Assembly: GCF_029852145.1 (NCBI RefSeq)
Contig: NC_079979.1
Span: 15,883,901 to 15,947,900 of the forward strand
Direction of reading: 5' to 3'
Length of the DNA: 64,000 nt
Source: Microplitis mediator
Taxonomy: Eukaryota; Arthropoda; Insecta; Hymenoptera; Braconidae
Under the pieces are notes generated by a model. The model had not been told where the DNA came from. It worked only from the letters and a program-made list of their open reading frames with translations, and made no database searches. Shown piece after piece: positions 22,018 to 33,735 of the stretch. The number at the start of each line of letters is the position of its first letter. Position 1 is the first letter of the stretch. The translations under genes were made by a program, and so were the position numbers.

Positions 22018-23108
22018 GCCTTATTGGTAATTAAATTATTGTAAAAAAAATTTTATAATGTATCACATACATAAGTAAAATAATAGTCCATATTATGAGA
22101 CATAGTCCCTATTCATGAGACATATTGTAAATGTACTAACTTATAAGAAAAATATGAAATCACACTCAGAAAAAAATTAAAGAAGGAAGATAGTTTTGAG
22201 TCAATACTTTGTGATAATTAGCCGTTTAATTTATAAAAACTTATTATTTTTTAATGAAAAGTCAAAATAATTATTTTTATAACTATAATGTTCTCAAATT
22301 TTTAATAAATAAATATCATTAAATCAATTTTGCCGATTTTTTAAGTGTCTCAAAAATAGGGACCTGTACTATGAGACACTGAGGCCATGTGTTTTTTTAG
22401 TGTCTCATAAATAAGACCATGGAGGTTCCCATATCTCAGGCAAAATATTAACTATTTTTTAACTGCTAAATATTTCACTGATTTAATTACATGAATATCT
22501 ATAGTTAACATCGGTTTATTTTCGTTTACAATTTCTGAAAATCTGAGCAATCACTAATCAATCTAACTTCAGATTTTGATAGTATACTGATACTAGCTCT
22601 CAAATTATTCTTAATTAATTATCCTCAATTTAAAAAAAATAAATCAGTCATCGATTATTAATTCTCCATGAATACTTTAAGCCGACGACTGTTAATTGCT
22701 TAATTAAATTCCATTAAAAATAATTTTATTATTATTATTATTAATTTAAAACCGGATTCTACCAGATTTATTGTAATTTCAATTGCGTAGTAGAAAAATC
22801 TTTAGTACCTATTATTAATAATCAATTAATTCCTACAAAATAAAAAATTATAATTAAAACCAAAGCGTAATTAATTTTAATGAATTAATAAATATAAAAA
22901 ATATTAATATATGTGATTTAGAAACGCAGTTTACGAGCTACAAAACTTTTTTTATAAATAGTTTTATAGTTTTGTTTTTGAAAATCATCATTAGAAGCTT
23001 CTGAGTTAATTGCAATCAATTTATCTAGTCGTGATAAATTATCGATTAATTTAGTATTAATCATACTACCTGTCATTATTCAGTAGTAATTGATAGTTTT
23101 AGAAAATC
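22018..23108. other. Intergenic between divergent lipases; tagtctcataa motif echoes
   Basis: At 22085-22430 the motif gtctcataaatagggac and its complement (atgagacatagtccctatt) recur five times or so, suggesting another motif-echo element. The remainder is AT-rich and must contain the promoters of one or both lipases. A TCAGT initiator-like site lies at about 23080, 29 bases before the plus lipase ATG. Confidence 0.45.
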
Positions 23109-24110
23109 ATGGAATTGAGCAAAAGTATAAAAAGTTTATATTTTTGGTCATTATTAATTTCACTATTAATCAGTGAGCCCGTAGGCAGTGAAAATTTATT
23201 TAAAAAAAAATCCCGAGTGCCGCGAGATATTTACGAATTTTTTTGTGACGAGCAAATTTCTTACAGCGATGAAGAAGTGAATATTTATTTATTTACAAAC
23301 AACAATGGAAATTTGTCAACGCAGATTAAATTTAATGGCACTCACCATAATTTAACGGAGGTAAACTTTAATCCAATTAACCCGACTAAAATAATCGTAC
23401 ACGGTGAAAACGCGAACATGGATCTGTACCCGCTTATTGACATGAGATCAAATTATCTTAATAAAAGTGATAGTCATTATAATGTGATAGCCGTGGATTG
23501 GGGAAAACTTGCCACGGGTTGTTTTCTGCGGGCTGTAAAAAACGCTAAGAAAGTTGGCTACCGATTGGCCCAACTGGTCCAGGAATTGGTGCGCTATGGC
23601 GCTGAAGATATTCACGTAATTGGGTTCAGTTTGGGAGCCCATATTCCAGCCTTTGCTGCTAACTCATTGAGACCGTACAAACTACCGCGAATTACGGGGC
23701 TGGATCCAGCGTTGCTTTACCTTGACTCTGAATTGGACGATAAATTGGATGCGGGTGACGCCGAATTCGTGGACGTTTATCACACAGATATTTTTTACCA
23801 AGGCAAAGTAGAGAAATGCGGTCATGCCGATTTTTACATGAACGGTGGCAAGGATCAGCCAGGATGCAGTTCTGAAAACAAACATAGTTGTAATCATTTG
23901 AGAGCCGCGATTTACTTCGCGGAGTCTATTAATTCAGAAATTGGTTTTTGGGCCTATCAGTGCTTTAGTTACAGCGCTTATATTTTTGGTAGATGTAAAT
24001 CTATAGCGCCAACTGTGCTTTCCGGTGATAGAGTTTTTAAAAATGCCTCTGGGTTTTATGTTGTTGTTACTAATGCTCAAAAACCTTTTGCCAAAGGTTG
24101 TCTTCTTTGA
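23109..24110 (+). CDS. Secreted phospholipase A1 / pancreatic-lipase-family enzyme, paralog 2, intronless
   Basis: 333 residues in one exon, clearly paralogous to the minus-strand gene at 20174 (for example an identical GFSLGAHIPAFAANSLRPYK and long matches around DAGDAEFVDVYH). Signal peptide 1-27 ends at VGS, and SRVPRD (35-40) replaces the RVKR pro-site. The triad is Ser174 (GFSLG), Asp199 (GLDPA) and His263 (CNHLRA). The oxyanion-strand motif reads HGENANM. An acidic Glu100 sits where this family normally has an aromatic residue after HG, as in HGYN of paralog 1. The change could alter transition-state stabilisation or lid contacts and hints at divergence in activity. The start at 23109 is the first ATG and gives an intact signal peptide. 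Divergent arrangement with paralog 1, 1.9 kb apart. Confidence 0.9.
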   Translation: MELSKSIKSLYFWSLLISLLISEPVGSENLFKKKSRVPRDIYEFFCDEQISYSDEEVNIYLFTNNNGNLSTQIKFNGTHHNLTEVNFNPINPTKIIVHGENANMDLYPLIDMRSNYLNKSDSHYNVIAVDWGKLATGCFLRAVKNAKKVGYRLAQLVQELVRYGAEDIHVIGFSLGAHIPAFAANSLRPYKLPRITGLDPALLYLDSELDDKLDAGDAEFVDVYHTDIFYQGKVEKCGHADFYMNGGKDQPGCSSENKHSCNHLRAAIYFAESINSEIGFWAYQCFSYSAYIFGRCKSIAPTVLSGDRVFKNASGFYVVVTNAQKPFAKGCLL

Positions 24111-24321
24111 GATTTTTACAGAATTTCTTCAAATTATTCTTGTCGATTTTTATTTGGAATTTTGTTTTGAACATAATTCTAAAAAAATTTTATATTTTGT
24201 AATCATTTTTAATGACTCAAAGAATTATTTTTGATAATATAAAAAAATGGTTCCCAGAAACTTTAATTATGAATAATTGATTCCATTTATCTACAATATA
24301 CTGCGCAAATCAAAGCATTAC

Positions 24322-24327
24322 AATAAA
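24322..24327 (+). promoter_or_regulatory. Likely polyadenylation signal AATAAA of plus-strand lipase
   Basis: First AATAAA on the plus strand about 210 bases after the stop codon. Confidence 0.45.
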
Positions 24328-25279
24328 GAAATTATTGTTTTAAGAATACTGGGGATTTTAAATTGTTTACAAATAATTTTAGAAGTAATAAATACAATGA
24401 AAAATCATTAAAAAAAATTGTTTTTTCACTTAAATTTTTAACACCTTATTTTGCCAGCCTTAATTCCTTTTGTTTTTACTGGATAAAAATATGAGAAACA
24501 GAATTTTTATCTTTATCAATTGCTCGTTTGAAAAAAAAAAAAAATTTAATTTCGAATCAGAATAAAAATCGGTTTATTATAAAAAAATTACCAGAATGAT
24601 GTTCTGCAAAGAATAAAAAATTCTAGACAAAATTATGACGCGGAGTAATATTGCTCTGAAATTTTGCCTCGGAGAATTGCTGTTCAGGAAAATATTATAT
24701 TTATTATTTATAAATAAATATAGGGGAGGTAGGTGCAAAATGGGGTACTTCCTGAAAATGGTAAAAAAAAAAATAATTTCTGGATTTTGAATAAATTTGA
24801 TTTTTTTTATAAGTAATTACAATATGTATAGATTTATATGTTTAAGTGAATATTACCTCGTATAGATATTGAATTCTGTGAAGCAGGAAAGTATGTGTAC
24901 ATTTAGGACATAGTACATATAATACGATGAAGGTGAGGAATGAACTTTCTCAATTAATGGTTTATGAACAAATTGAGAAGATGAATGAATTGCTCAAGGT
25001 AGGAATGTTATTACAAATATTTGGCATCGAACAAATAAATATAGTATTTTTTATTTGATTGGGTAATTATTGTTTATTCGTAGCTCGCAATTAACTGGTG
25101 ACAGTTATCACAATGTTAAAAATGGCTTTCCGATAAACAATCGTCGTAGATAATAACTTTTCAGATAGCGAAAATTACAGTAGAAACTGAATATTAAAAT
25201 ATTTTTAACTGAGACTAGCGAAGCTATACCACAGTTGAAGGCGTATGCTTCGAGTGCAAGCAAATTAGACACTAATAAA
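24328..25279. other. 5' flank of right DUF4803-like gene with a fragment of a GGGGCAAAATGGGGTAC element
   Basis: At 24722-24800 the sequence aggggaggtaggtgcaaaat plus ggggtacttcctg matches the left terminus of the TA-site family seen at 48244-49601. No matching right end is nearby, so it is a fragment. The rest contains no believable ORF. Confidence 0.5.
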
Positions 25280-28200
25280 ATGTTTAAAATAATTTCACTA
25301 TTATTTCTGTTTCTTGGAACTGAAAAAATAACTGCATTAGATCTTCCAATAGTATCAGATATTCAGGACATAATAAGTCTTGCCCACGATTTATCCGATA
25401 TAGCTTCTGGAAATGTACCTCTGGTATCAGCTGTATTCGGAGGAGGTTCTGCGGACCCTACGGTCGAAAAATTGAACGGACTATCAACTCAAATCGAGGA
25501 GCTAACAAAGTTATTCAACGTCAAAATGGATGCCGCGCTGTCACAAATATTGAACAACGTGCCACGTGACACCGATTTTAGGACACGTATGGGCCAGCTG
25601 CACAAATACATAACCCGTATCAACGGTATATTTGATGAGTATCGGCGTCTTCTGAAATCCTCAAGTGAATACAATCAATACAGTATTGACCAATTTATAA
25701 AAGCCACTACTTCTTTACAAGATGGTGACCTGCCAGAAATATTAAATCAACTTCATCGACTATTCGTAACACAGCAATCTGATGATATACAAGGAGGTCT
25801 TTTGGACCTTGCAGTCCCTATTTTTAAAGTAATTATTCTTAAAATAAATCAATTAATTATTTTATTTATTTAATTATGAATTTTACTTCAGGATATGAAA
25901 CCAGCATCTTTATGTGACCGCACTAAATCACAGCAGCAACGTGTTTATGATATTTATCGAACGGTTATTTTTACAGAAATAAAAGGATATATCATGAGTT
26001 CTTATTCTTATGGTCTATTATCTATTTTTCGTAACAGTAAGTTATTGAAATAAAATATAATTTTTTTTAAATTTATTTATCACAATGTTACCAGAACGTT
26101 GGTTCCATAGAAACTGCTACTTATAACCGTCATTCTACTGACACCGTATTGGTCCTTCGAGCCACTACGTTGTGTCTACGAGCCACAAATTAATCATTTA
26201 ACTAACCGATAATATTACTTTATTATTTTTTTATAAATAAAATCGACTTGTTCTTATAGAATATACCTGGGTCGAAAAATTTGATCTGATTTTAGTCTAA
26301 CTAGACTATTCAGGCTAATTGGTCTGTATTTGAGCTACATACATAAAGATTGTAGATTAAATAATTTATTTTCATAATTATGAAAAGAACGACAAATTTC
26401 TGTTTATTTATAATTATATCGACGTTCTAATTAGCAAATTGTCTAACTCCATATTTTTTAGTAGGTGATTCTGTGCAGATTTCAGATACTAAGAGTCAGA
26501 AAAAATACTATTTGAATAACCTGGACAAAAATATTATACATATACTAAATGTAGAATCGATTTTTAGATGAAAAAAAAATTTTTTAATTACTTATTTTTC
26601 GAATAAAATGGAAAATTTTCTGAAATGGAGTTAGACAATTTGCTAATTAGAACGTCGATATATAAAATAGATTCACTGCATAATAGAGTAGCGTTGAACC
26701 AAATACACAAATAAAACACAAAACGGCGATAGTCTTATAGCGAGGTTTGGGCGCAAACGCTGTTAAGCACAATAATGGGGGTACCCAAATTCCAAGAATT
26801 TTTTCCCCTACAGCCCCGAGCTAGTCTTATAACGAAACCCTACTGTAATTGATAAGAAAAAAAATTATTTTAGCAACTTTTGTAAAAGAAGCAAAAAGAT
26901 CGGAGGAGAGACTTGTAAAATCCGCATATGATTATATGTCAGCTACTAAAGAAGCGTTGACAACAATACCTAGAGAAATAATTGTTTGTGATCCACCAAT
27001 ACACATTAAGGGTAAGTTATTATTTAAATGAATAAATATAAAAAAATTTAATGAGCACATAATGTGTTCCAATAGGCAAAACATACGTGGAAATGAACCG
27101 CGCAGTTCAAATGCTGATGGGACATGAATATATGCTACGATCTAGTGGAAGTTGTGATGGTTCCTGTAGCGACATCGATACAACGAAGATCTATCGCGAG
27201 TATGAGAGTTTTAAAGGTAAAAAATGGTACCCAGTGAATCAATGCCAGGGAAGGATGAACGAGTGTCAGGGGATGAACTACGTCGAGTTTTGTGAAGTGG
27301 TAACCAATTATTTGATAAATAATTATGTTACACTCAGCGGCTGATGCTGCCGTTCGGCACGCGCGTGGCTCGGGCGATCACCGAAGTTAAGTAGCATCGA
27401 GCATGGCCACTACTTGGCTGGGTGATCGTTTACCCACGCGTCGGGTTCGAACGAAGGTCTCTGATCGTTAGGCGTGGGATGAAGATTCAGTGATCGGTAA
27501 AATGGGAATTTTATCGATCACTGGAGCTTCACCCAAACCGAAACTGTACTGGCTAGGTTTTCTCTGTGGTTTTCCTACGCCACTACACCTCCATTGCACA
27601 AGGGAGGTTGTATGGCATCACCGTAATGATGCAGTGCAGTATAAGCACAAGTCGGGCCACAGCCGCACAATGAAAAGCAGGAAAAAGTAAAGCAGTTGCG
27701 ATATAAAGGCAAAAAGTGTAAAAGGTCGTAATTGCGGCTATACACTAGAAAAAAATTAAAATTAAAAATTAAAATTAATTATGTTACACTCAAAAATTAA
27801 GTCCATTAAATATATTGCAGCCCGGTGATTTCAAAGAACGTCTGATGTACATAGATAATTGGAAAGACCGCACTTATGGTATCGACAAAGGCTGTCGGTT
27901 CGGTAAAAAAAGCGTACTTGAAATGCTAATGATTGGTGTCTATAAGTGTTGGCCCTGTTTATGCCAATGTGTAGAAGACAAAGCCGAGTCAAAGGCTGAT
28001 CGCACATTGAGTTTCTTACCACAAAGGACAGATGTAGATAAAAATATGTGAGTTCGAAATTTCAATTCAAACAAAATGGCCTATTATTTTATTTTGAATT
28101 ACTAGGGTACTGACTGGTATACGATTTATCAAGAAAAATGAGGTGGTTCATTTGCAAATTGAGCAGGGAAAGCTAATTAAAGATGGTCGTATTGAAAACG

Positions 28201-29815
28201 GTACTGCTGAATGGCTACCGGTTGACGAATTTAAATATAATGCAGAAGTTGAGGATGGAGCTTTTGTAAAAGTTGTTGGTGGTAAAGAAATACCAATGAC
28301 GAAAAATGTAGATTATGGGTTTATAAGCAATTCGCGTCGCTACTTTGACCTAGACGATGTCATCGCTGAAGAACCGAATCATGTTATTACAGGTGTAAGG
28401 TTGAAAATCGGGATGTATTCTTCTGCAGACTTTCAACTAGAAATCCGGGTAACAAGATTTAATTTTACAACTGGTTTATTAATTCCGCTGGATTCAAAAC
28501 GTCAGATTATAGGCAATCTTGACAACAGTAATGGTGGGATATCTTCACAATGGTTGTCTCCCGATTCGCTTTTGATGTTTACAACTAAAAAGAGAGCTGC
28601 GCAAAATCGGTATTACAACTTTTGAAATAGTATATTAACGCATCGAGTGGAAGGTGCTTTCGACAACGAGTGTGATTGGTTCACGAGCCATTAGGCGAGT
28701 GTTGCCAACACATGAGTGTCGAAAGCCCTTCCTACTCAATCCGTTACAATAGTTTTTGCATCGAATGGTAAGAAAGAATGTCGTTTATTGGTAAAAAAGG
28801 ACACTACATTAAATTTAATCTTTTATTTAACCAAAAATAATATTCAATCTTATTAATATAAAATTAATTCCTGTATTCTTTCTGATGCAAAAGATTGTTA
28901 AATAATAATAGTAATAATTAAACATGATTTAATTGATTTTTATAATAATTTAAAATTATTTTTATTGTTTTCAATATATTGATACTCAGAAAAAATAACT
29001 AGAGTTTCGAGTCAAGGTTCATATAGTGAATTGTACATTATAATTAAATACAGTAAGATGATTTTCTATAGTCTGGAACTTTCCGTTGTCCTAACTCGAG
29101 ACGGCTGTTGATTGGGTTTTCTGTTGGATCGTTTAATGACTAATAAATAGTATATCTATATATATATATAATAAGTATAGATTTGTCATATTTTTCATGA
29201 ACAATGTGGATATTCTTCGCGATATTTATCCTTTGTAGTGTCATTTTTAACCAATCAGAGTCGTGCTTTCTTACCATGAGCTACAAAAATAAATTTTCAT
29301 AACTTATTGTCCGAGAAGGTTAACGAGCGATTTTGAGTAGATGCTGGCAGCTCAAGCCTTCGGCTTGTGATGCCAACTCATAAGTTTTAGAACTTAATTT
29401 TGCTGTAGTTCATAAACTTTTTAAATTGTTGCCTTAGAATTGAAATTGTTATTTATTTTATAGAAAAGTCATTGACGTCAGAAACAAAGTAAATCCAGAA
29501 AAAAGTTATAATAATATACCCGACTCAAAAGATTATTCACGAATAATGCTAACTCATTCGAATATTATTGACGACGTCGGACAAAGTACGATTCCGTTCT
29601 TTGATATTCAGCCAGTCGTCCCAAAACCTAGAGTCGCATTGGACGGGATTGGGCTTTACCACCGCGGCAACGGAGAATCTGGAGGATTTCTGAGTCTCAA
29701 AGTAATCACTCACGACATTTCGAAATATTTGAATCCCGATATACAATTGGGCATGTTAACTACTGAAGAAATAAACGACATCAAAGAGGAGACGGAGTTT
29801 TCAGAATTAGAATAA
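25280..29815 (+). CDS. DUF4803-like secreted cysteine-rich protein, right copy (complete, 7 exons)
   Basis: Exons 25280-25828, 25892-26036, 26874-27011, 27076-27299, 27821-28047, 28106-28609 and 29464-29815 join to 712 residues. Intron phases are 0, 1, 1, 0, 2, 2. I prefer the ATG at 25280 over the in-frame one at 25235 because it opens a textbook signal peptide (MFKIISLLFLFLG, cut near ITA-LD). Residues 20-230 are a helical, hydrophilic N-terminal region. The cysteine-rich part (about 280-430) has CDGSC, CQGRMNEC and CWPCLCQC. RTDVDKNM-VLTGIRF spans exons 5/6, and GQSTIPFFDIQPV with GIGLYHRG lies near the C terminus. I read this as the insect DUF4803 family, function unknown and probably extracellular. 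It is a direct paralog of the gene at 835-2649. Introns 2, 4 and 6 hold transposon insertions absent from that copy. Confidence 0.85.
26415..26662. mobile_element. Foldback MITE in intron 2 of the right DUF4803-like gene
   Basis: Perfect inverted arms of about 35 bp (tatcgacgttctaattagca / tgctaattagaacgtcgata) sit at 26417 and 26660 with TA at the ends. The left paralog lacks it. The centre contains no ORF. Confidence 0.75.
27337..27776 (+). mobile_element. 5S-rRNA-derived SINE with 16-bp target duplication
   Basis: A 440-bp element in intron 4. The head (27337-27440) matches 5S rRNA: cgatcaccgaagttaagtag (box A) and gcatggccactacttggctg-ggtgatcg (intermediate element and box C), which together form the internal type-1 Pol III promoter. 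The tail ends in repeated attaaa. The 16-bp duplication aattatgttacactca lies at 27321-27336 and 27777-27792, as expected from LINE-mediated insertion. The left paralog's intron is the empty site. The body (27450-27720) is unrelated to 5S and unrecognised. Confidence 0.88.
28755..29285. mobile_element. TIR element in intron 6 of the right DUF4803-like gene
   Basis: Left gaatggtaagaaag with ttattggt-aaaaaggacac and right gtgtcatttttaaccaatca with ctttcttaccat are imperfect inverted ends. The left paralog's intron 6 (193 bp) lacks it. A second small inverted repeat (ggaaggtgctttcgacaac / gtcgaaagcccttcct) lies at 28648-28731. Confidence 0.6.
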
Positions 29816-29909
29816 ATGTTTCTGCATTAATTAACAATTATATTTATTTTAAACCAAAATTACTTGTAATCTTGCATTGGATGTTAACTTTTCTGTCATT
29901 AAATTTCTG

Positions 29910-29915
29910 AATAAA
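29910..29915 (+). promoter_or_regulatory. Polyadenylation signal AATAAA of right DUF4803-like gene
   Basis: Conserved in position and context with the left copy's signal at 2744-2749. Confidence 0.65.
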
Positions 29916-30001
29916 AAAATTTGATTAATTTTCTTTATTGTTAATTATTACCATAATTTTAAAATGATATCTAAGCAGCTCTCGAAATACGAGATTTTTT
30001 T

Positions 30002-30091
30002 AACTTCCCGTTAAGAAAATCGATGATTTTCAAAAAATCGAAAACAGCGGGAAGTTTTGAGGCTGGCCCGTAGGGTCAACTGATAGACCGA
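30002..30091 (+). repeat. Internally deleted R1 repeat (about 90 bp)
   Basis: Only the two ends of R1 remain (aacttcccgttaagaaaat joined to agcgggaagttttgaggctg). It sits in the duplicated 3' flank, and the left copy has no R1 at that place (near 2830), so it arrived after the duplication. Confidence 0.75.
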
Positions 30092-30597
30092 TTTTTTTTA
30101 CACCGTCAGTACAAATAGAAAAAATTTCGAGATAAAAAGAAAATTTCTCGATTTTATTCATGATCTCGTTTAAGATCCGAAGTCGACATGTAATGACTGG
30201 GATGAGGTTTATAGGATCTTAATCACTACGTTTATTAATTTATCTGACTCCAATTGATTATATTAACAGAGTAATAAATAATTAGTTTTATTTGATGAAA
30301 TATATATTACAAGGTAATGCAGGTCGCATTAGATATGTGCTTAGCTAGTTGCCGTGTATCTCTCTATATTGTACGAGTGTGTACTGTGACGCTACCGAAT
30401 ATCGTATCCGCGTGGGGGAAATTATTCGGCGATCGATGACGATCGATGGTTGACGGACTTATCCGAAATTATGAATTTCAATAATATGAGTAGTGACGTA
30501 GTCGCTACAGACATATATTCTGGTATACAGAAAAATGATTTTTATTACTATTGTTTAGGAAAATAAATTACCAAAAGGAAAACTAATTACCAAAATA
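30092..30597. other. 3' flank of right DUF4803-like gene, no gene seen
   Basis: Paralogous flank similarity fades at about 30195. The remainder, including a moderately GC-rich patch at 30330-30520, shows no ORF or RNA gene. Confidence 0.4.
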
Positions 30598-31479
30598 GGG
30601 GAAGGGGGGGGGGGGTAAAACGGGATAGGCCGGCAAAATGGGATACCCTCAAAATTTCGTCAAAATTTTTTTTTCTCGAAAAACTTTCGAAAATAGTCAA
30701 AAATGACATCTAGTATCATTTTACACTATTAAAAGCTAAAAAAAACATTTTTATATTTTTTGCGAAAAGTATAAATGAAAAAAATGTACAAATTTTATCG
30801 TACTACAAATTTATTTTCATGAAGTATCACAAATTAAGAAATTTATTTCTTTAATTAACTCAAGAACAATAACAACAATAAAACTAATAAAAACTCTAAA
30901 ACTGTAACATTGGTAATCATCATAATTTTAACTGTTACATTGTAACTTTCATAATTTTGTAATATTTTATAACTTTAGTGCTATAATATCACATTATTAA
31001 CAGTTATGTTAATTTTCTAAAATTCATTTTTGTGTCCACCATTTAAATATAGTGGAAACCTAAACATGCAAACATGCAAATAACCTTCTCAATAAGACAA
31101 TTTATAGATAAATTGAGAAAAATATAGATAGCCCGAACTGGGAATCGAACCCAGACCAATTCGATATCACGCCGAGTGCTCTACCAGTTGAGCACATTCT
31201 TTAAAAATATGTTGAGAGTAAATTTTATTACTTACATCAATTTAGAAAGACATTATTACATCAATTTTATTCACTTGAAAAAAAAAAAAAAAAAATTTAC
31301 TTTTTTTTGGGGTATCCCATTTTGCCCGCAGAAAATAAAAATTTTTTTTCTGATGTCAGTCTAAAATTCGTTACATTTATTTCAAATAGAATCAAAATGA
31401 AGCCAATTTACGATATTTATGTCCCTAAAAACTAAATTTTTCGTTAAGTATCCCGTTTTGCCCCCCCCCCCCTTTCCCC
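30598..31479. mobile_element. TA-site TIR element, GGGGCAAAACGGGATACCC family
   Basis: Left end ggggaagggggg then taaaacgggata, right end tatcccgttttg then a C-run and tttcccc. Both sides are flanked by TA (30596-30597, 31480-31481). It contains an inner inverted copy of gcaaaatgggataccc / ggggtatcccattttgccc and a tRNA-like segment. The same family occurs at 32817-33718 and 48244-49601. No transposase ORF. Confidence 0.7.
31129..31195 (-). ncRNA. tRNA-like sequence inside TIR element
   Basis: On the minus strand: tgctcaactggtagagcac (D arm and A box), then ctgggttcgattcccagttc (T arm and B box) and gggct. The D arm and T arm pair well. The 5' acceptor strand is missing and the anticodon arm does not pair. 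It is a tRNA-derived relic rather than a functional gene. Confidence 0.65.
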
Positions 31480-31481
31480 TA

Positions 31482-32816
31482 TATGAATATTCCATAAAAT
31501 TAATGATGTTGACAAAGAACAAAAACACATTTAAAGTCAAACCAGAAGTCCGTTTGTTTAGTTTACGATAAAAGTAGACCGAAAGTAAACACATTTATTA
31601 GTTCAACGAATTTATTTGGTTATTAAATTAAATTTATCTATTATATTTCATTGAATTTTTATTTTAAATTCCAAAAATTAAATATTAATTTGAATGTCTA
31701 TTAATAATTAATAACTTTAATACTGAACATATCATAAAAAAATTAAAAACACGGTATCATTGAAAAATAAAAAAAAAATAATTACTTCGTATATCGGACA
31801 AAAGAAAATAAATAAAAAACAGGTCAAGCTGAAAAACTTTTGATCCTCTTATCGTAAATAATAATAATAAATAAATATATAAAGAATAATGCTATATATA
31901 AGTATTTCAATAGCATCAAAGAGTTATTACATTCCTCAATTCTGTAGTATAATATGAAAGTTTAAATAATAAAAATAAAAATAAATAATATGAAAAAAGT
32001 ATATAAATATTGAGAATGTAAGTGGGTCTTTGGTGATAAGAATGCATGCGTATGATACACGTTATGCTCACACAATAGATTCTATCATAGAGATTTCATT
32101 CTGGAACTCAACCAACTCGACATCTTATACTTACTTTTTTTTATTATATATATATGTATATGTGTCTATATATATATATTTGCAGTCAAGTAAGAGCACT
32201 GCCAATAACGTTTGGTTTTTCTTATTTCGCACTAGAAGTAGAAGTAGTAAAAAAAATGTCCCAATGTCTTCCGCAATGGTGCGGTAACGATAGTGACTTG
32301 ACAGGGTGAGCGTTCGATTTGTTATCGAGCTTGTGTAGGAGGGATGAATTACAGGGTGAGGTAAAGGAGAAGTCAAAAAATAACCTGATAATAAAATAAA
32401 AAAGTGTAATGTTCACTCTCTCGAAGAGCAAGTAGATTGAAGAGTTTAAATAAATTGTGGGGGAAAGATGGCTCACGTTTGACGGTTACGATGCTTTTAC
32501 TACTTTTGGGTCAGAACTGTCATGGTAAAAAATTAATGGCAATTTTTTCACAGTCGAGTGAGTTATTATTTAGTTGTTATTTCATTTCTTTTACTGAAAT
32601 TACTGAGATTAAATTTTTTAGGGTGTATAGAATATTTAGGAAGTGGTATAATTATTTTGAAAGCAATAGCGGGTTTCAAATAAATAATTTTTTATGATAA
32701 TTGTGAGTGGATTGCAATGGGAATTATTGATAATTTAAAATAGTAATTGCATTTGTAATATAGTATCAAGTTAAGTGTTGACACTCCTGTCTAGTAATGA
32801 AAATGAAATATATGTG
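31482..32816. other. Intergenic, no gene seen
   Basis: AT-rich. A short TA microsatellite lies at 32144-32180. Small ORFs near 32030-32700 look non-coding. Confidence 0.4.
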
Positions 32817-33718
32817 GTGGACGGGCGGGTAAATCGGACGACCCCGAAAATTCGTTGAAATTTTTTTCTTCCAAAATTGTCGTTAATCGTCATTTACAAC
32901 TCTCATAATCATTTTTGTATAATTTTGAGTGTCCCAAATTTTTTTTTTTAAATTTTTTCAGGAATATTTAAGTGGACTCAATGTATTGTTGGCCACAAAA
33001 AATACATACGTGATCTTCTCCGCAATATTTAAACTTTACAGAAGTTCTTTGTCTTAAATCATTTTTTTTGGCATCATTATTTACTAAGAGTGTAGCAAAT
33101 CTCTTTTTTCACTTAGAGTAGATATAACTAATTTTATTGTAAGGCACCCGCGGGTAATAAGGCCTAAGTGACAGAAATGATATTTAAAATAATCGCCTCC
33201 GCCAAAGGCTAATCTAGTAGAAGGGTCTTGCATAGAGATGTTACGAAAAATTTATAGAGTCCCAATATCTCGTTCCCTGTCTTCTATATTTCATCATCCG
33301 TCATATACTGTCGTAGCGCAGAAGAAATTATGAAAAACAATCTAGTCTTCTGACTCTTAAAAAGTATTGTTGCTAAATTTAAGTGATGATTTATCTCTAA
33401 TACCAATTTTATTAAGTTGGTTTAACTATTTCAGTTCGTTTAACCCGTAGGCCTTATTACCCTATAGTAGTAAAATAAGGCCTAATCGTATGGTTTTTGT
33501 AAAAGTTTAATTTTTTGTTTGTTTATGGTAAAAATTACTATTACTTCATTATATTTTATGGCTAATGTATTGAAATAAAGATTAATGATACATTTCGATA
33601 ATTAAATGCAATATTTTCGATTCTATTCAAAATCTTCCTTAGCCAAACCTTATTACCCACCGGTACCTTAGTAATTTTTTGGGGCAAGGGGTTCATTTTG
33701 CCCGCCCGGGGAACAAAA
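32817..33718. mobile_element. TIR element of the GGGG-CAAAA family with a nested element
   Basis: Left ggacgggcgggtaaatcgga and right (inverted) ccccgggcgggcaaaatgaa are the termini. It carries another TA-site element at 33142-33668. Confidence 0.6.
33142..33668. mobile_element. TA-site MITE, AGGTACC-GGGTAATAAGG family, copy 1
   Basis: Ends AGGCACCCGCGGGTAATAAG and inverted AGGTACCGGTGGGTAATAAG with TA on both sides (33140-33141, 33669-33670). 527 bp, non-coding. The second copy is at 36649-37622. Confidence 0.8.
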
Positions 33719-33735
33719 TTTTTTCTATATTATCT

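Noticed and set aside
27380..27440. Genuine 5S rRNA gene
   Set aside because: Only the internal promoter half resembles 5S; it is fused to an unrelated body and bounded by a SINE-type target duplication.
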